Origin: an uncultured Candidatus Saccharibacteria bacterium | Lineage (GTDB): Bacteria; Patescibacteriota; Saccharimonadia; Saccharimonadales; Saccharimonadaceae | DNA length: 47,928 nt | Direction: 5' to 3' | NCBI GenBank assembly: GCA_947425085.1 | Contig: CANDYV010000003.1 | Span: 1-47,928 of the forward strand | Shown here: in pieces, positions 32,771 through 40,582 of the stretch | How the letters are laid out: every line of letters begins with the position of its first letter | Numbering within the stretch: position 1 is the stretch's first letter | Translations under genes and position numbers: made by a program | The notes under the pieces: model-generated | What the model was told of the DNA's origin: nothing | The model's database searches: none | The model's input: only the letters and a program-made list of their open reading frames with translations

Positions 32771-32875
32771 AACGAACCAAAATGGGCTACTTTACAAATT
32801 CTATCGGCGTTCGCTCATCGTAAGATGCGCTTCACTTGATAGAATGTAAATTAGCCGCATTTTGTTTTCGTTTGG
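32768..32875 (+). ncRNA. Long trailer hairpin overlapping the tRNA-Ser CCA end
   Basis: The left arm 32768-32805 and right arm 32838-32875 pair almost throughout: CCAAACGAA/TTCGTTTGG, AAAATG/CATTTT, TTTACA/TGTAAA, TTCTATC/GATAGAA. The 32-nt apical part folds further as CATC-GTAA-GATG. The left arm begins at the CC of the encoded CCA. This could be a processing signal, an attenuator or a mobile palindrome; there is no T run after it. Confidence 0.55.
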
Positions 32876-32942
32876 TTTCTATTCGTGGGTGGTTTTTGGG
32901 GATTTTGAGTGAAAAGTGGGTGGGGTATGGTAGAATATAGTT

Positions 32943-33476
32943 ATGGCTACGAATAATTCGAAGAATTCTTCAAAAAAGGTGGCGGAGGCGAAGGTTGTCA
33001 GGGAGGCTCCGGGGAGGGGGCAGACGGACATCAGCTGGGAAGCCGAGGAATATATTGTGCGCGACAAGACGACGTGGTGGTATGTTGGTTTAGTCGCGGT
33101 GGGGTTGGTTTTGTCGGGGATTTCGGTGCTTTTACAATGGTGGAGCTTTTTGGCGGTGGTGATTTTGAGCGTGATTGCGCTAATGATTTATGCGATGCGA
33201 CCGCCGCGAATTTTGCGTTATTCCCTGTCAAACAAGGGGCTGAGCGAGGGGGATAAACTTTATAATTATAGCGACTTTAAGTCGTTTGGACTTTTGCATG
33301 AGGAGTCGCACTTTGCGATTGTGTTGACACCGCGGAAGCGGTTTTCGCCGCGGGTGACGGTTTATTTTCCGGAGGCGCAGGGGGAGGAGATTGTGGATGC
33401 CTTCGGAGCGAGGCTACCAATGGAGGAAGTGAAACTAGATATGCTAGATAAACTAATAAAGTTCTTGCGAATTTAG
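32943..33476 (+). CDS. Conserved-looking membrane protein, two TM helices
   Basis: A 177-aa protein with a basic N-terminus and two adjacent TM helices (~46-65 and ~67-87). A soluble C-terminal domain then carries the pattern PPRILRYSLSNKGLSEGDKL, followed by YNYSDFKSFGLLHEE and PRKRFSPRVTVYFP. This looks like a PH-like domain after a TM hairpin, as in other small bacterial membrane proteins, but I do not recognise the family. TAGAAT (32931-32936) lies 6 nt before the ATG, so it is probably leaderless. No operon partner is evident. Confidence 0.75.
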   Translation: MATNNSKNSSKKVAEAKVVREAPGRGQTDISWEAEEYIVRDKTTWWYVGLVAVGLVLSGISVLLQWWSFLAVVILSVIALMIYAMRPPRILRYSLSNKGLSEGDKLYNYSDFKSFGLLHEESHFAIVLTPRKRFSPRVTVYFPEAQGEEIVDAFGARLPMEEVKLDMLDKLIKFLRI

Positions 33477-33534
33477 TTTTTGTGATATAATAAGTAGTAT
33501 ACGTTAATGTAAATAATAAATGGTGGGAGACGAT

Positions 33535-34026
33535 ATGAACCAAAACCGTAATAAAGATAATGATTTGCAGCGTGCGATCGACGAAATCACTCAAAAGGGT
33601 GGTTCGGCTGGTGGTCCGAAACCATCGAATGCTCCGGCTCCAGCAGGTCAGCCACCAATGATGCCGCCAGCGGGTCAGCCAGGCGCGATGCGCTTGCCGC
33701 AGACTCCGGCTGCTCCACAGATGGGTATGCCGACTGTTCCGCCAATGGGTGGTGCTGGTTTTGGTCGCTCGATGGGTGGTTATGGTTCCGGTTCTGATAT
33801 TTCTAAGGTTAAGGAGGCGGCGCTCAAAGAGCTCTTCCCGATTATGGATCGTGTCGAAGTCGATCCAGAGAAGCGCTTCATGCTCTATCAGGAAATGTTG
33901 AACACGATGCGTGATAAGGCGGTGATTGCGCCGGCTTATGAAGCTGCTCGACAGATTCGTGATGATAAGGTGAGGGCGGATTCGTTGCTCTACCTCATCA
34001 ATAGTATCGACGAGATGTCGCTCTAA
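33535..34026 (+). CDS. Hypothetical protein, Pro/Gly/Met-rich with helical C-terminus
   Basis: This 163-aa protein has an N-terminal ~90-residue low-complexity region rich in Pro, Gly, Met and Ala. A likely helical domain follows (~95-163: SKVKEAALKELFPIMDRVEV onward, ending NSIDEMSL). The codons use many T endings and look like those of a highly expressed gene. The start at 33535 is favoured by GGGAGA just upstream; an ATG five codons earlier is the alternative. TATAAT (33486-33491) gives a ~38-nt leader. A strong hairpin terminator follows. Function is unknown. Confidence 0.75.
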   Translation: MNQNRNKDNDLQRAIDEITQKGGSAGGPKPSNAPAPAGQPPMMPPAGQPGAMRLPQTPAAPQMGMPTVPPMGGAGFGRSMGGYGSGSDISKVKEAALKELFPIMDRVEVDPEKRFMLYQEMLNTMRDKAVIAPAYEAARQIRDDKVRADSLLYLINSIDEMSL

Positions 34027-34042
34027 AGTTTTTAGATAGTAA

Positions 34043-34069
34043 AAGTCCCTCGCGGAATGCGGGGGACTT
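34043..34069. terminator. Bidirectional terminator after the Pro/Gly/Met-rich gene
   Basis: AAGTCCCTCGC and GCGGGGGACTT form an 11-bp stem (one T-G pair) around GGAAT. On the minus strand TTTAC follows, so it may also end the convergent gene. Confidence 0.7.
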
Positions 34070-34157
34070 GTGGAGGTTCGCTAGTTTTGGACCGTTTTGG
34101 ATGGACTGTTGAGGTTTTTATGGAGTTGGGCTGGAATTGTTCCTGGACGGGTTGGAG

Positions 34158-35006
34158 TTATTCTTGGATAGGGAGGTAGACGAGCTCGTCTTCGGCGGCG
34201 ATACGGGAGAAGATGCTACAGAGGTAGGTGGCGCTCAGGACGACGGCACGACCAGCGTCGTAGCTGGCGGTAATTTCGGCGCCATCGGGGAGGGGCTGGT
34301 TGCGGTTGGGGTTGATGAGGCAAAGAAGGTCGCGGATGACGTCGCGGGAAATGAAGGCTTGATGCTCGGGAAGGGCGATTTTCTGGGAATAGCTTGGAAA
34401 GAAAGTATAGCAGAGGATGGCGCGCTGAAGGCGTATGTCTTCCCCGTTGGCGGTGGCGCGCGCAGTCATTTCCTGAAGGAGGCGTTTGGCGCCGGCACGA
34501 GTCAAAAGTGGCCGGCGGCGACCGAGGTGGTTGGGGAGGCTGAGGGTGTGGAAATAATAGATGAGCCGGTGGTGCTTTTTGAGACTTTGATAGGCGTCGT
34601 AGATTTCGGAGTAGGAGAAACTGAGGTAGAGCTCGCAATAGGGGTCGTTCTGTTTGTTGATGCCGTTGTAAGTGTAGGGGAGGACGTAGTGGGTGGAGAT
34701 ACTGTAGGCGTCGGCGAGGATGTCGCGGCTGGAGGTGTTGTCGTCTCCGATGACGTAGCGGCCGGAGAGGTGGTTGATGATGAAACGTGTGAGAAAATAG
34801 CAGGCACCGGCGGCGGTCACGAGGATGACTGGGCCGAGGATGCTATATATGGCAAGAGTGGTGATTGGGTTGCTGGGGTATGATGGCGAGCTGGACCAGA
34901 TCCAGAGCGCGAGGTAGACGACGGAGAAGCCGAAGATGCTGGAGAAGGCGGCGCAGAGAACGAAGTTTAGGATGGGAAAGCGTGGGGTTTCGGACAGGGG
35001 TTTCAT
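34158..35006 (-). CDS. Hypothetical membrane protein with soluble C-terminal domain
   Basis: A 282-aa protein with two TM helices near the N-terminus (~13-35 and ~48-72) and a ~200-residue cytoplasmic domain rich in Tyr, Arg and Leu (YSISTHYVLPYTYNG; LGRRRPLLTRAGAKRLLQEM). I do not recognise it. The start has a perfect AAAGGAGG site 8 nt upstream. A strong promoter, TTGACA-N17-TACAAT, lies ~140 nt upstream, giving an unusually long leader for this genome. Confidence 0.65.
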   Translation of the reverse strand: MKPLSETPRFPILNFVLCAAFSSIFGFSVVYLALWIWSSSPSYPSNPITTLAIYSILGPVILVTAAGACYFLTRFIINHLSGRYVIGDDNTSSRDILADAYSISTHYVLPYTYNGINKQNDPYCELYLSFSYSEIYDAYQSLKKHHRLIYYFHTLSLPNHLGRRRPLLTRAGAKRLLQEMTARATANGEDIRLQRAILCYTFFPSYSQKIALPEHQAFISRDVIRDLLCLINPNRNQPLPDGAEITASYDAGRAVVLSATYLCSIFSRIAAEDELVYLPIQE

Positions 35007-35143
35007 GGGGTTTCCTCCTTTGAAATTGTGGATTTTTGGTGCGTAGGGATGGATTATGAGGGGCTGTGTACGGGTAGTCAGAATACCAAGATAGCGAATT
35101 GAAAAAGTGCGCGGTATCCTGAAAGAGGCCGTGTTATCTTTTT

Positions 35144-35172
35144 ATTGTAGCACAGGTTATGCTTTTTGTCAA
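35144..35172 (-). promoter_or_regulatory. Strong promoter TTGACA-N17-TACAAT for the 34158-35006 gene
   Basis: On the minus strand, TTGACA (35167-35172) and TACAAT (35144-35149) are separated by exactly 17 bp. Transcription would start near 35137, leaving a ~130-nt untranslated leader. I see no obvious hairpin or riboswitch in it. Confidence 0.65.
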
Positions 35173-35256
35173 TATGTAGGCCATGAATTGGCTAAATGCT
35201 GCTAGATGTGCCGACGAAAAAGCCTTTGGACGGGGCTTTTCGGAGATTTGGTTGGC

Positions 35257-36282
35257 CTAGAGGTCGAAATTGCCAGTAGCGTTGACAGCACCATGGAGGG
35301 TGTAGTAGTTGCCGTCGGCGCGTTGGGCGATAGATTCCATGCCGCAGCCAGGGCCGGATTTTGCGCAGGAGGAACCGGAGTAGAATTTGATAACGTTGCT
35401 GATATTTGGGAGTTTACCGTAGGAGCGGAAGTTTTCTTCTTTGGCGGCTTTGGCTAGAGGGATATACTCGACGGTGCCGTCCTCCATGAGATAGAAGAGG
35501 ACTTCGTAGCCGACGGCTTGGCCGAAGCCGGTGAGGAGGATGTCAGTGGGCTTGCCGGAGAGACCAAGATCGGAAATGTTTTCTGTGCCGGTCTTGGAGG
35601 TGGTGAGATATGGGTAGTATTCTTTGATACGATCCCAATTGAGGGTGAGGGTGGTTTGGTTGGTTGTAAGGTCGAGGCCAACACTAAAGGCGGAATTGGA
35701 GCTGTCGAGGGAAGTGCCGATGCTGTAGGTCATGTCGTATTCGCTATCAAGCGGCTTTTTGTTGCCGAGGACGAGGTTGCTGGGGACGGAGGCGAGGACT
35801 TTGTTGCGGATTTCCGAGGTGATTTCTTCGGAGTCGTCGGGAGTTTCTGGGTCGTCATCGGGGTTGTCAGTTGGCTCATCTGGGGTGGTTGGGGTTTGGC
35901 TGGAAAGTTGGTTTTTTAGGCGAACGATTTCGGAGTCTTTGTCGGAGTTCTGGATGCCGAAGAAAACGCTGGTGCCGATACCGGCGAGGGTGAGGACGGA
36001 GAGGATGAGGACGACCGGGAGAAGTTTGTTCTTAGGCTTGTTGATTTTAGATTTCATGATGGGCGAAGTCATAGGAGCGGGAACGGTATCAGGAGTGGTT
36101 GGAGTTTCTGGGGTGGTTGGCTCAGATGGGACGGTCGGTGCGGATTCGGGGGTTGTAGGGCTGTTGGTTGGCTCGGTTAGGGTTGCTTGAGGTGCGGAGG
36201 TGTCGGGCGTGGTTGGTGCTTCTGGGGTGGTTTGGCTGTTAGGGTTGTTAGTATTGTTGAGATTGGGGTTTTCTTCGGGCAT
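35257..36282 (-). CDS. Membrane-anchored surface protein, Thr/Pro-rich cytoplasmic tail
   Basis: This 341-aa protein has ~85 N-terminal residues made almost entirely of Thr, Pro, Glu, Ser and Asn. A basic stop (KSKINKPKNK) and one TM helix follow (~87-108). A TTPDEPTDNP-type spacer then leads to a ~180-residue extracytoplasmic domain ending with two cysteines (SSCAKSGPGCGM). No known family. A minus-strand TATAAT near 36325 precedes it. It has the same layout as the divergent 36391-37386 protein: soluble tail, TM, spacer, Cys-containing ectodomain. The two may be distant paralogues. Confidence 0.7.
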   Translation of the reverse strand: MPEENPNLNNTNNPNSQTTPEAPTTPDTSAPQATLTEPTNSPTTPESAPTVPSEPTTPETPTTPDTVPAPMTSPIMKSKINKPKNKLLPVVLILSVLTLAGIGTSVFFGIQNSDKDSEIVRLKNQLSSQTPTTPDEPTDNPDDDPETPDDSEEITSEIRNKVLASVPSNLVLGNKKPLDSEYDMTYSIGTSLDSSNSAFSVGLDLTTNQTTLTLNWDRIKEYYPYLTTSKTGTENISDLGLSGKPTDILLTGFGQAVGYEVLFYLMEDGTVEYIPLAKAAKEENFRSYGKLPNISNVIKFYSGSSCAKSGPGCGMESIAQRADGNYYTLHGAVNATGNFDL

Positions 36283-36390
36283 AGTTCCCTTTCTTTTGAA
36301 GTGTTTATGTTTAGATCTTTGAATATATTATAACATAAAGTGAGGAGCGTGGTGCTATAATGGAAATAATAAACATAAATGGAATGAGAT

Positions 36391-37386
36391 ATGGACGATG
36401 AGTTTAATAATAAAAATACGGTTGGTTCGGAGCGAGATGTCGTAGAAACGACTGTTGCGACTGGCTCGGTCGGCGGGGATGCTGATTCTAAGAAGAAGCA
36501 ATTGGGATGGAAGATTGCGGTGGGCGTGTTAGCGTTAATAGTGGTGGTTTTGGCTGGAACTTTAGCATGGTGTATGTTGACGAGAGGCGATTCTGAAGGC
36601 CAAGGCAGTGCGTCTGGAGGTGATGATGCGACATTGGATGGTTCTGAAGGTGCCGAGGATGATGCTGAGGAATTTTTGAAACAAGATGAGGCGGTGCGAG
36701 AGGTAGTCGCGGCGATAAAAGAGAAGGCTTTGGAGCTGCTGGATCCGTATAAGCTGGTCGATAGTATATATGATGTAGAGGTGCCATACAAGCCAGAGGG
36801 ATTTTTGACGGCGATTCAGTTAAATCGGGGGTATGGGGTTAAGGTGGAGGATTCTGTGAACCCGACGTTGCCGGAGAAGATTAATAGCGTGGATTGGGTG
36901 ACGGAGTATGGTAATGTATTGAAGGAGCGGGGGTTTGTGGATACGGGAGAATATTATACGCTTTCTAGCGCGGTACATAGCGGAGGGTCGTTGTTCGTAA
37001 ATAAGGAGAGCGGTGTAGTTTGTATGGTGGAGGATGAGCCGCGTTTGGATTGTAGTCATAAGGATTGGTATAATGAAGCGGATGCGGAGTTGACGAATGA
37101 GTTAGCTAAAGTATTTGAAGCTGCGACAGGAGAGGAAGCGGGGTATTTGGTGGCGACGGTTGAGGGCATTCAAAATAGCTCGGTGGCGCCATACCAGAGG
37201 ATTTATGCGGGTCGAAGCGGATATAGGTCAAGTTTCTACCGGGTGAGCCCGGATGCGGAGTGGGTGTATTTTGCGAGTGGGCAAGATGGGCCGGCTTGTG
37301 CCGAATATAATACGGAAGACTTGAAGAAGGCGTTTGCGGGGACGCGGTGCTGGGGTGAGGGAGAGTATTTGGAGGTTGAGCCGTAA
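36391..37386 (+). CDS. Membrane-anchored surface protein, Cys-containing ectodomain
   Basis: A 331-aa protein with a ~33-residue acidic cytoplasmic tail, a basic KKKQLGWK stop, a TM helix (~42-65), a Gly/Ser/Asp/Glu spacer and a ~230-residue ectodomain. Cysteines occur in VVCMVEDEPRLDC and near the C-terminus (GPACAEYN, TRCWGEG), suggesting two disulfides. The family is unknown. TATAAT (36356-36361) and GGAATGAG precede the ATG. The gene is divergent from the similarly organised 35257-36282 gene and ends at a strong palindromic terminator. Confidence 0.7.
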   Translation: MDDEFNNKNTVGSERDVVETTVATGSVGGDADSKKKQLGWKIAVGVLALIVVVLAGTLAWCMLTRGDSEGQGSASGGDDATLDGSEGAEDDAEEFLKQDEAVREVVAAIKEKALELLDPYKLVDSIYDVEVPYKPEGFLTAIQLNRGYGVKVEDSVNPTLPEKINSVDWVTEYGNVLKERGFVDTGEYYTLSSAVHSGGSLFVNKESGVVCMVEDEPRLDCSHKDWYNEADAELTNELAKVFEAATGEEAGYLVATVEGIQNSSVAPYQRIYAGRSGYRSSFYRVSPDAEWVYFASGQDGPACAEYNTEDLKKAFAGTRCWGEGEYLEVEP

Positions 37387-37410
37387 AGGAGTAGTTGAAA
37401 CGGAGTACAT

Positions 37411-37438
37411 AAAAACTCCCCGTTGCCGGGGAGTTTTT
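37411..37438. terminator. Bidirectional terminator between surface protein and groEL
   Basis: AAAAACTCCCCG-TTGC-CGGGGAGTTTTT is a perfect 12-bp stem with A/T flanks, serving both convergent genes. Confidence 0.9.
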
Positions 37439-37455
37439 AGGGTTATGGCGTAACT

Positions 37456-39072
37456 TTAGTACATGCCGCCCATGTCGGGAGCAGCGGGAGCTGCTTTCTC
37501 GGGGATGTCGACGATGAGGGCGCCCATGGTGATTGCGGTGGCAGCGATACTGGTAGCGCTCTGGACGGCTTCTTTTGTGACTTTTGCTGGGTCGATGACG
37601 CCAGATTTTTTGAGGTCGATGAGACCTTTTTCTGGCTCCATGACGTTAATTCCCTGACCTGGCTTTGCCTTCTCGACTTCGGCGAGGAGCGCTTGAGAGT
37701 TCAGGCCGGCGTTTTCCATGATATGGATAAACGGAGCTTGGAGGGCTTTCTTGACGATTTTCGCACCGTCGGTGTCGGCTTTGAGGTTGCTTGCGAGGTT
37801 GACGAGGGTGACGCCACCACCGGTGACGATACCTTCGGCAAGAGCGGCTTTCGTAGCAGCAACGGCGTCGTCGACGCGGAACTTTTTCTCGTCGATTTCG
37901 GCTTCGGAGGCGCCACCAACTTTGATGACGGCGACTTTACCGAGAAGGGCGGCGGCGCGTTTCTCGAGCTCTTCGCGGGCGTAATCGGATTTCTCAAGTT
38001 TGGCTTGGGACTGGATGAGGGCGATGCGATCTGCGACGGCTTTCTTGTTGCCAGCACCTTTGATGATAGTGGTTTCGTCTTTGGTGGCGAGGACTTTGTC
38101 ACAGGTACCGAGGACTTCCATGCCGACTTCTTCGAGCTTCATGCCTTTGTCGCTGGAAACGACGGTGGCGTCGGTCAAGATGGCGATGTCTTCCATGATT
38201 TCCTTGCGGCGGTCGCCGAAGGATGGGGCTTTCAGAACGAGGGTATTGAAGACGCCTTTGAGCTTGTTTAGGACAAGGACAGAGAGGGCTTCGCCAGAAA
38301 CTTCTTCGGCGATGATGACGAGGTCTTTGCGACCGGCCTGAGCACATTGTTCAAGAAGCGGGATAAGCTCGCTAGCACTGCTGATTTTTTGGTCGGTGAT
38401 AAGGACGAGAGGTTTCTCGAAGAGGGCTTCTTGGCGGTTGGTGTCGGTGACGAAGAAGGGGGAGGAGTAGCCTTTGTCATAGGTGAAGCCTTCGACGATT
38501 TCTTGCTCCATTTCGAGACCTTGGCCTTGTTCGACGGTGACGATGCCGTCTTTGCCGATTTTGCTGATGACGTCGGCGATGAGCTGGCCGATTTCTTTGT
38601 CGCCAGCGGAGATTGAGGCAACTTCGGCGACTTTTTTGTCATCGCCTTCGATTTTTTCGGCGGATTTTTCGATGTCCTTGATAATTTCGGCGCCAGCTTC
38701 TTCAATTCCCTTGCGGAGTTCCATGGGGTTCACACCAGCGGCAATGAGTTTGTTGGCTTCGCTCAAGATATTGTAGGTTAAGACGGTGACGGTCGTGGTG
38801 CCGTCGCCAGCGACTTTGTTGAGCTTCTGGGCGGCGGATTTGATGAGTTTCGCGCCGATTTGTTCACCGAGGTTTTCTTCGGTCGAGCCGAGGTCGACGG
38901 CTTCGGCGACGGTGACGCCATCATGGGTGATGGTCGGGCCGCCGTAGGATTTTTCGATGACGACGTTCTGGCCTTTCGGACCGAAGGTGACTTTGACGGC
39001 GTCGTAAAGTTGTTTGGCGCCAGCGAGGACTTTCTCGCGGGCTTCAGCAGTGTAGAAAATCTTTTTTGCCAT
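37456..39072 (-). CDS. groL: Chaperonin GroEL (Hsp60)
   Basis: GroEL forms the ATP-driven folding chamber with GroES. At 538 aa it has the normal length. Landmarks are VTFGPKGQNVVIEKSYGGPTI near the start, the ATPase motif GDGTTTVTVL (catalytic Asp), and EGIVTGGGVTLVN in the equatorial domain. The tail PDMGGMY is shorter than the usual GGM repeats. It lies 84 nt after groES on the same strand and is probably co-transcribed from the CIRCE-controlled promoter. The ATG has AAAGGAAC upstream. Confidence 0.98.
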   Translation of the reverse strand: MAKKIFYTAEAREKVLAGAKQLYDAVKVTFGPKGQNVVIEKSYGGPTITHDGVTVAEAVDLGSTEENLGEQIGAKLIKSAAQKLNKVAGDGTTTVTVLTYNILSEANKLIAAGVNPMELRKGIEEAGAEIIKDIEKSAEKIEGDDKKVAEVASISAGDKEIGQLIADVISKIGKDGIVTVEQGQGLEMEQEIVEGFTYDKGYSSPFFVTDTNRQEALFEKPLVLITDQKISSASELIPLLEQCAQAGRKDLVIIAEEVSGEALSVLVLNKLKGVFNTLVLKAPSFGDRRKEIMEDIAILTDATVVSSDKGMKLEEVGMEVLGTCDKVLATKDETTIIKGAGNKKAVADRIALIQSQAKLEKSDYAREELEKRAAALLGKVAVIKVGGASEAEIDEKKFRVDDAVAATKAALAEGIVTGGGVTLVNLASNLKADTDGAKIVKKALQAPFIHIMENAGLNSQALLAEVEKAKPGQGINVMEPEKGLIDLKKSGVIDPAKVTKEAVQSATSIAATAITMGALIVDIPEKAAPAAPDMGGMY

Positions 39073-39156
39073 ATTGTTCCTTTAATTAAATGATTATGAA
39101 GTGAATGTTCTCTCTGTTAGGATAGGGTTGAACTTGTAAAGGGTTTAATAGTTCGT

Positions 39157-39411
39157 TTAGAGAGTGGCGAGGACGTCTTCTTCCTTGACGATGATGTATT
39201 CGGTGTCGTCAATCTTGACGTCGGTCGTGGAATAATTTTTGTAGATGATCTTGTCGCCCTTTTTGACGGTTTTGACGTCAGGACCGACAGATTCGACGAC
39301 GGCGTAGGCGGGTTTTTCTTTAGCCTCGCCGAGTAAAATACCAGATTTGGTTTGAGTCATTGGCTCTTCTTTGACAGCGATAATGCGGTCTGCTAGAGGT
39401 TTTAGTTGCAT
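39157..39411 (-). CDS. groS: Co-chaperonin GroES
   Basis: GroES caps the GroEL chamber. The 84-aa protein has LKPLADRIIAVKEEP, the mobile-loop region MTQTKSGILL, and the C-terminal strand EYIIVKEEDVLATL. It is slightly shorter than E. coli GroES (97 aa) but within family range. The ribosome-binding site AAGGAG lies 5 nt before the ATG. It heads the groES-groEL operon and is controlled by a CIRCE-like operator overlapping its -35 box. Confidence 0.97.
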   Translation of the reverse strand: MQLKPLADRIIAVKEEPMTQTKSGILLGEAKEKPAYAVVESVGPDVKTVKKGDKIIYKNYSTTDVKIDDTEYIIVKEEDVLATL

Positions 39412-39431
39412 AATTCTCCTTCCGTACCTCT

Positions 39432-39474
39432 ATATTAGCGCAGATTTTTGGCACTGTCAAGACATGAGTGCTAG
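39432..39474 (-). promoter_or_regulatory. groES promoter with CIRCE-like operator (HrcA site)
   Basis: TTGGCACTG-N9-GAGTGCTAG (39448-39474) matches the CIRCE consensus TTAGCACTC-N9-GAGTGCTAA at 15 of 18 arm positions. Within it, on the minus strand, TTGACA (39455-39460) is followed by a 17-bp spacer and TAATAT (39432-39437). HrcA binding would cover the -35. hrcA itself is not in the window. Confidence 0.85.
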
Positions 39475-39555
39475 TTATGGTTAGAATTGGGGCTGATTTT
39501 TGAGTTGATTGAACTACGGTGGTGGGTGATATAATAGAGAAAATAAGGAGGTGAA

Positions 39556-40494
39556 ATGGGCGAAATTTTGAGGAACGCGGAGCGAGACGATAAGAGGCAG
39601 GGCGAGGCGACAGAATGGGATGAGCTGAAAGGGGTGCCGTTCGCGGGATTTGGGAGTGCTGAGCGACAGAAGTTGGCGGAAGAGGGGCGGATTAAGGATA
39701 CTGGGGCGTATGTCTTGAATGAACAGGGAGATGTGGTGGGGGTGGCGCCAGCATTGTCGCAAGAATATGAGAAGTCTAATATGAGGTATGAGCGGACGAT
39801 TGGTGGTGAATTGGAGTTTTTGAGTAATTTCATGGTTGATAAAGCAGAGTTCTTGGAAGAGGAAGAAAGACGAAGTTCCAATACGTTTGGCGATTTTGGG
39901 TTGGCGTATGATAGATACAATGAGCAACGGCAGAAGTTTAATCAAGAAGTTGAGTATATAAATGGATTGATGAGATATTTCCGGTCTGTGGACGATGGGC
40001 AGCTGGCGGATCCGGCGAGGGGCGATGAGGTGTTTGATAAGGTGCGAGCAGATATTGCGCGGTATGCTGACGAGGTTCAGAGATGTCGGGCTGAAGGCAC
40101 GGAAGCTCAAGAGGAATTGGAAGAAGCGACTGCGAAGAGTAGGACGATGCAACGGGTCTTTAAGGTGATGCGGGCGAAGTTTGAGCATGGGGCGAGGTTT
40201 GGGAGGACTGAAGCGGGATTTGGGGCGATTTATGATGACGATGAGAGGGATGGGACCGTGGCGACTGATGACGGGATAGACAAAGAAATGGTGCCAACGG
40301 GCGAAAGTCCGGAGATGAAACGGCAACGTGTTCATGAGGAATGGAAGCGAAGGGAGGAGGTATCGCAGCGACGCAGAAGTGAGCGCGACGAAATGCGGAG
40401 GGAGGAGAGCGAACGGAGTGGGCGATTTGAGGAAAATAGGCGTCGGAATGAGGCACAGGAGGAACAGGAAGAAGAGATTGAAATGGAGATGTAG
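39556..40494 (+). CDS. Hypothetical cytoplasmic coiled-coil protein
   Basis: A 312-aa highly charged protein without signal or TM segments. Heptad-rich helices occur around 110-200 and at 255-312, the latter an Arg/Glu-rich tail (ERRRNEAQEEQEEE). No family is recognised. It has the best ribosome-binding site in the window, AAGGAGGTGA, ending 1 nt before the ATG. TATAAT (39530-39535) gives a ~14-nt leader. It is followed by the MurE-like gene with its own promoter. Confidence 0.7.
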   Translation: MGEILRNAERDDKRQGEATEWDELKGVPFAGFGSAERQKLAEEGRIKDTGAYVLNEQGDVVGVAPALSQEYEKSNMRYERTIGGELEFLSNFMVDKAEFLEEEERRSSNTFGDFGLAYDRYNEQRQKFNQEVEYINGLMRYFRSVDDGQLADPARGDEVFDKVRADIARYADEVQRCRAEGTEAQEELEEATAKSRTMQRVFKVMRAKFEHGARFGRTEAGFGAIYDDDERDGTVATDDGIDKEMVPTGESPEMKRQRVHEEWKRREEVSQRRRSERDEMRREESERSGRFEENRRRNEAQEEQEEEIEMEM

Positions 40495-40535
40495 AAGGGG
40501 CGAGCTCGCTCTTCGGGCGGTTTGTCGATTTGTGG

Positions 40536-40562
40536 TATAATGGGGGTATTATGAGTTTTTAG
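40536..40562 (+). promoter_or_regulatory. murE promoter -10 followed by a three-codon mini-ORF
   Basis: TATAAT (40536-40541) is followed 9 nt later by ATG-AGT-TTT-TAG (40551-40562). This is a near-leaderless mini-ORF just upstream of the murE start codons. Confidence 0.4.
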
Positions 40563-40582
40563 GGGGAGTGAGCGAGGAAATT

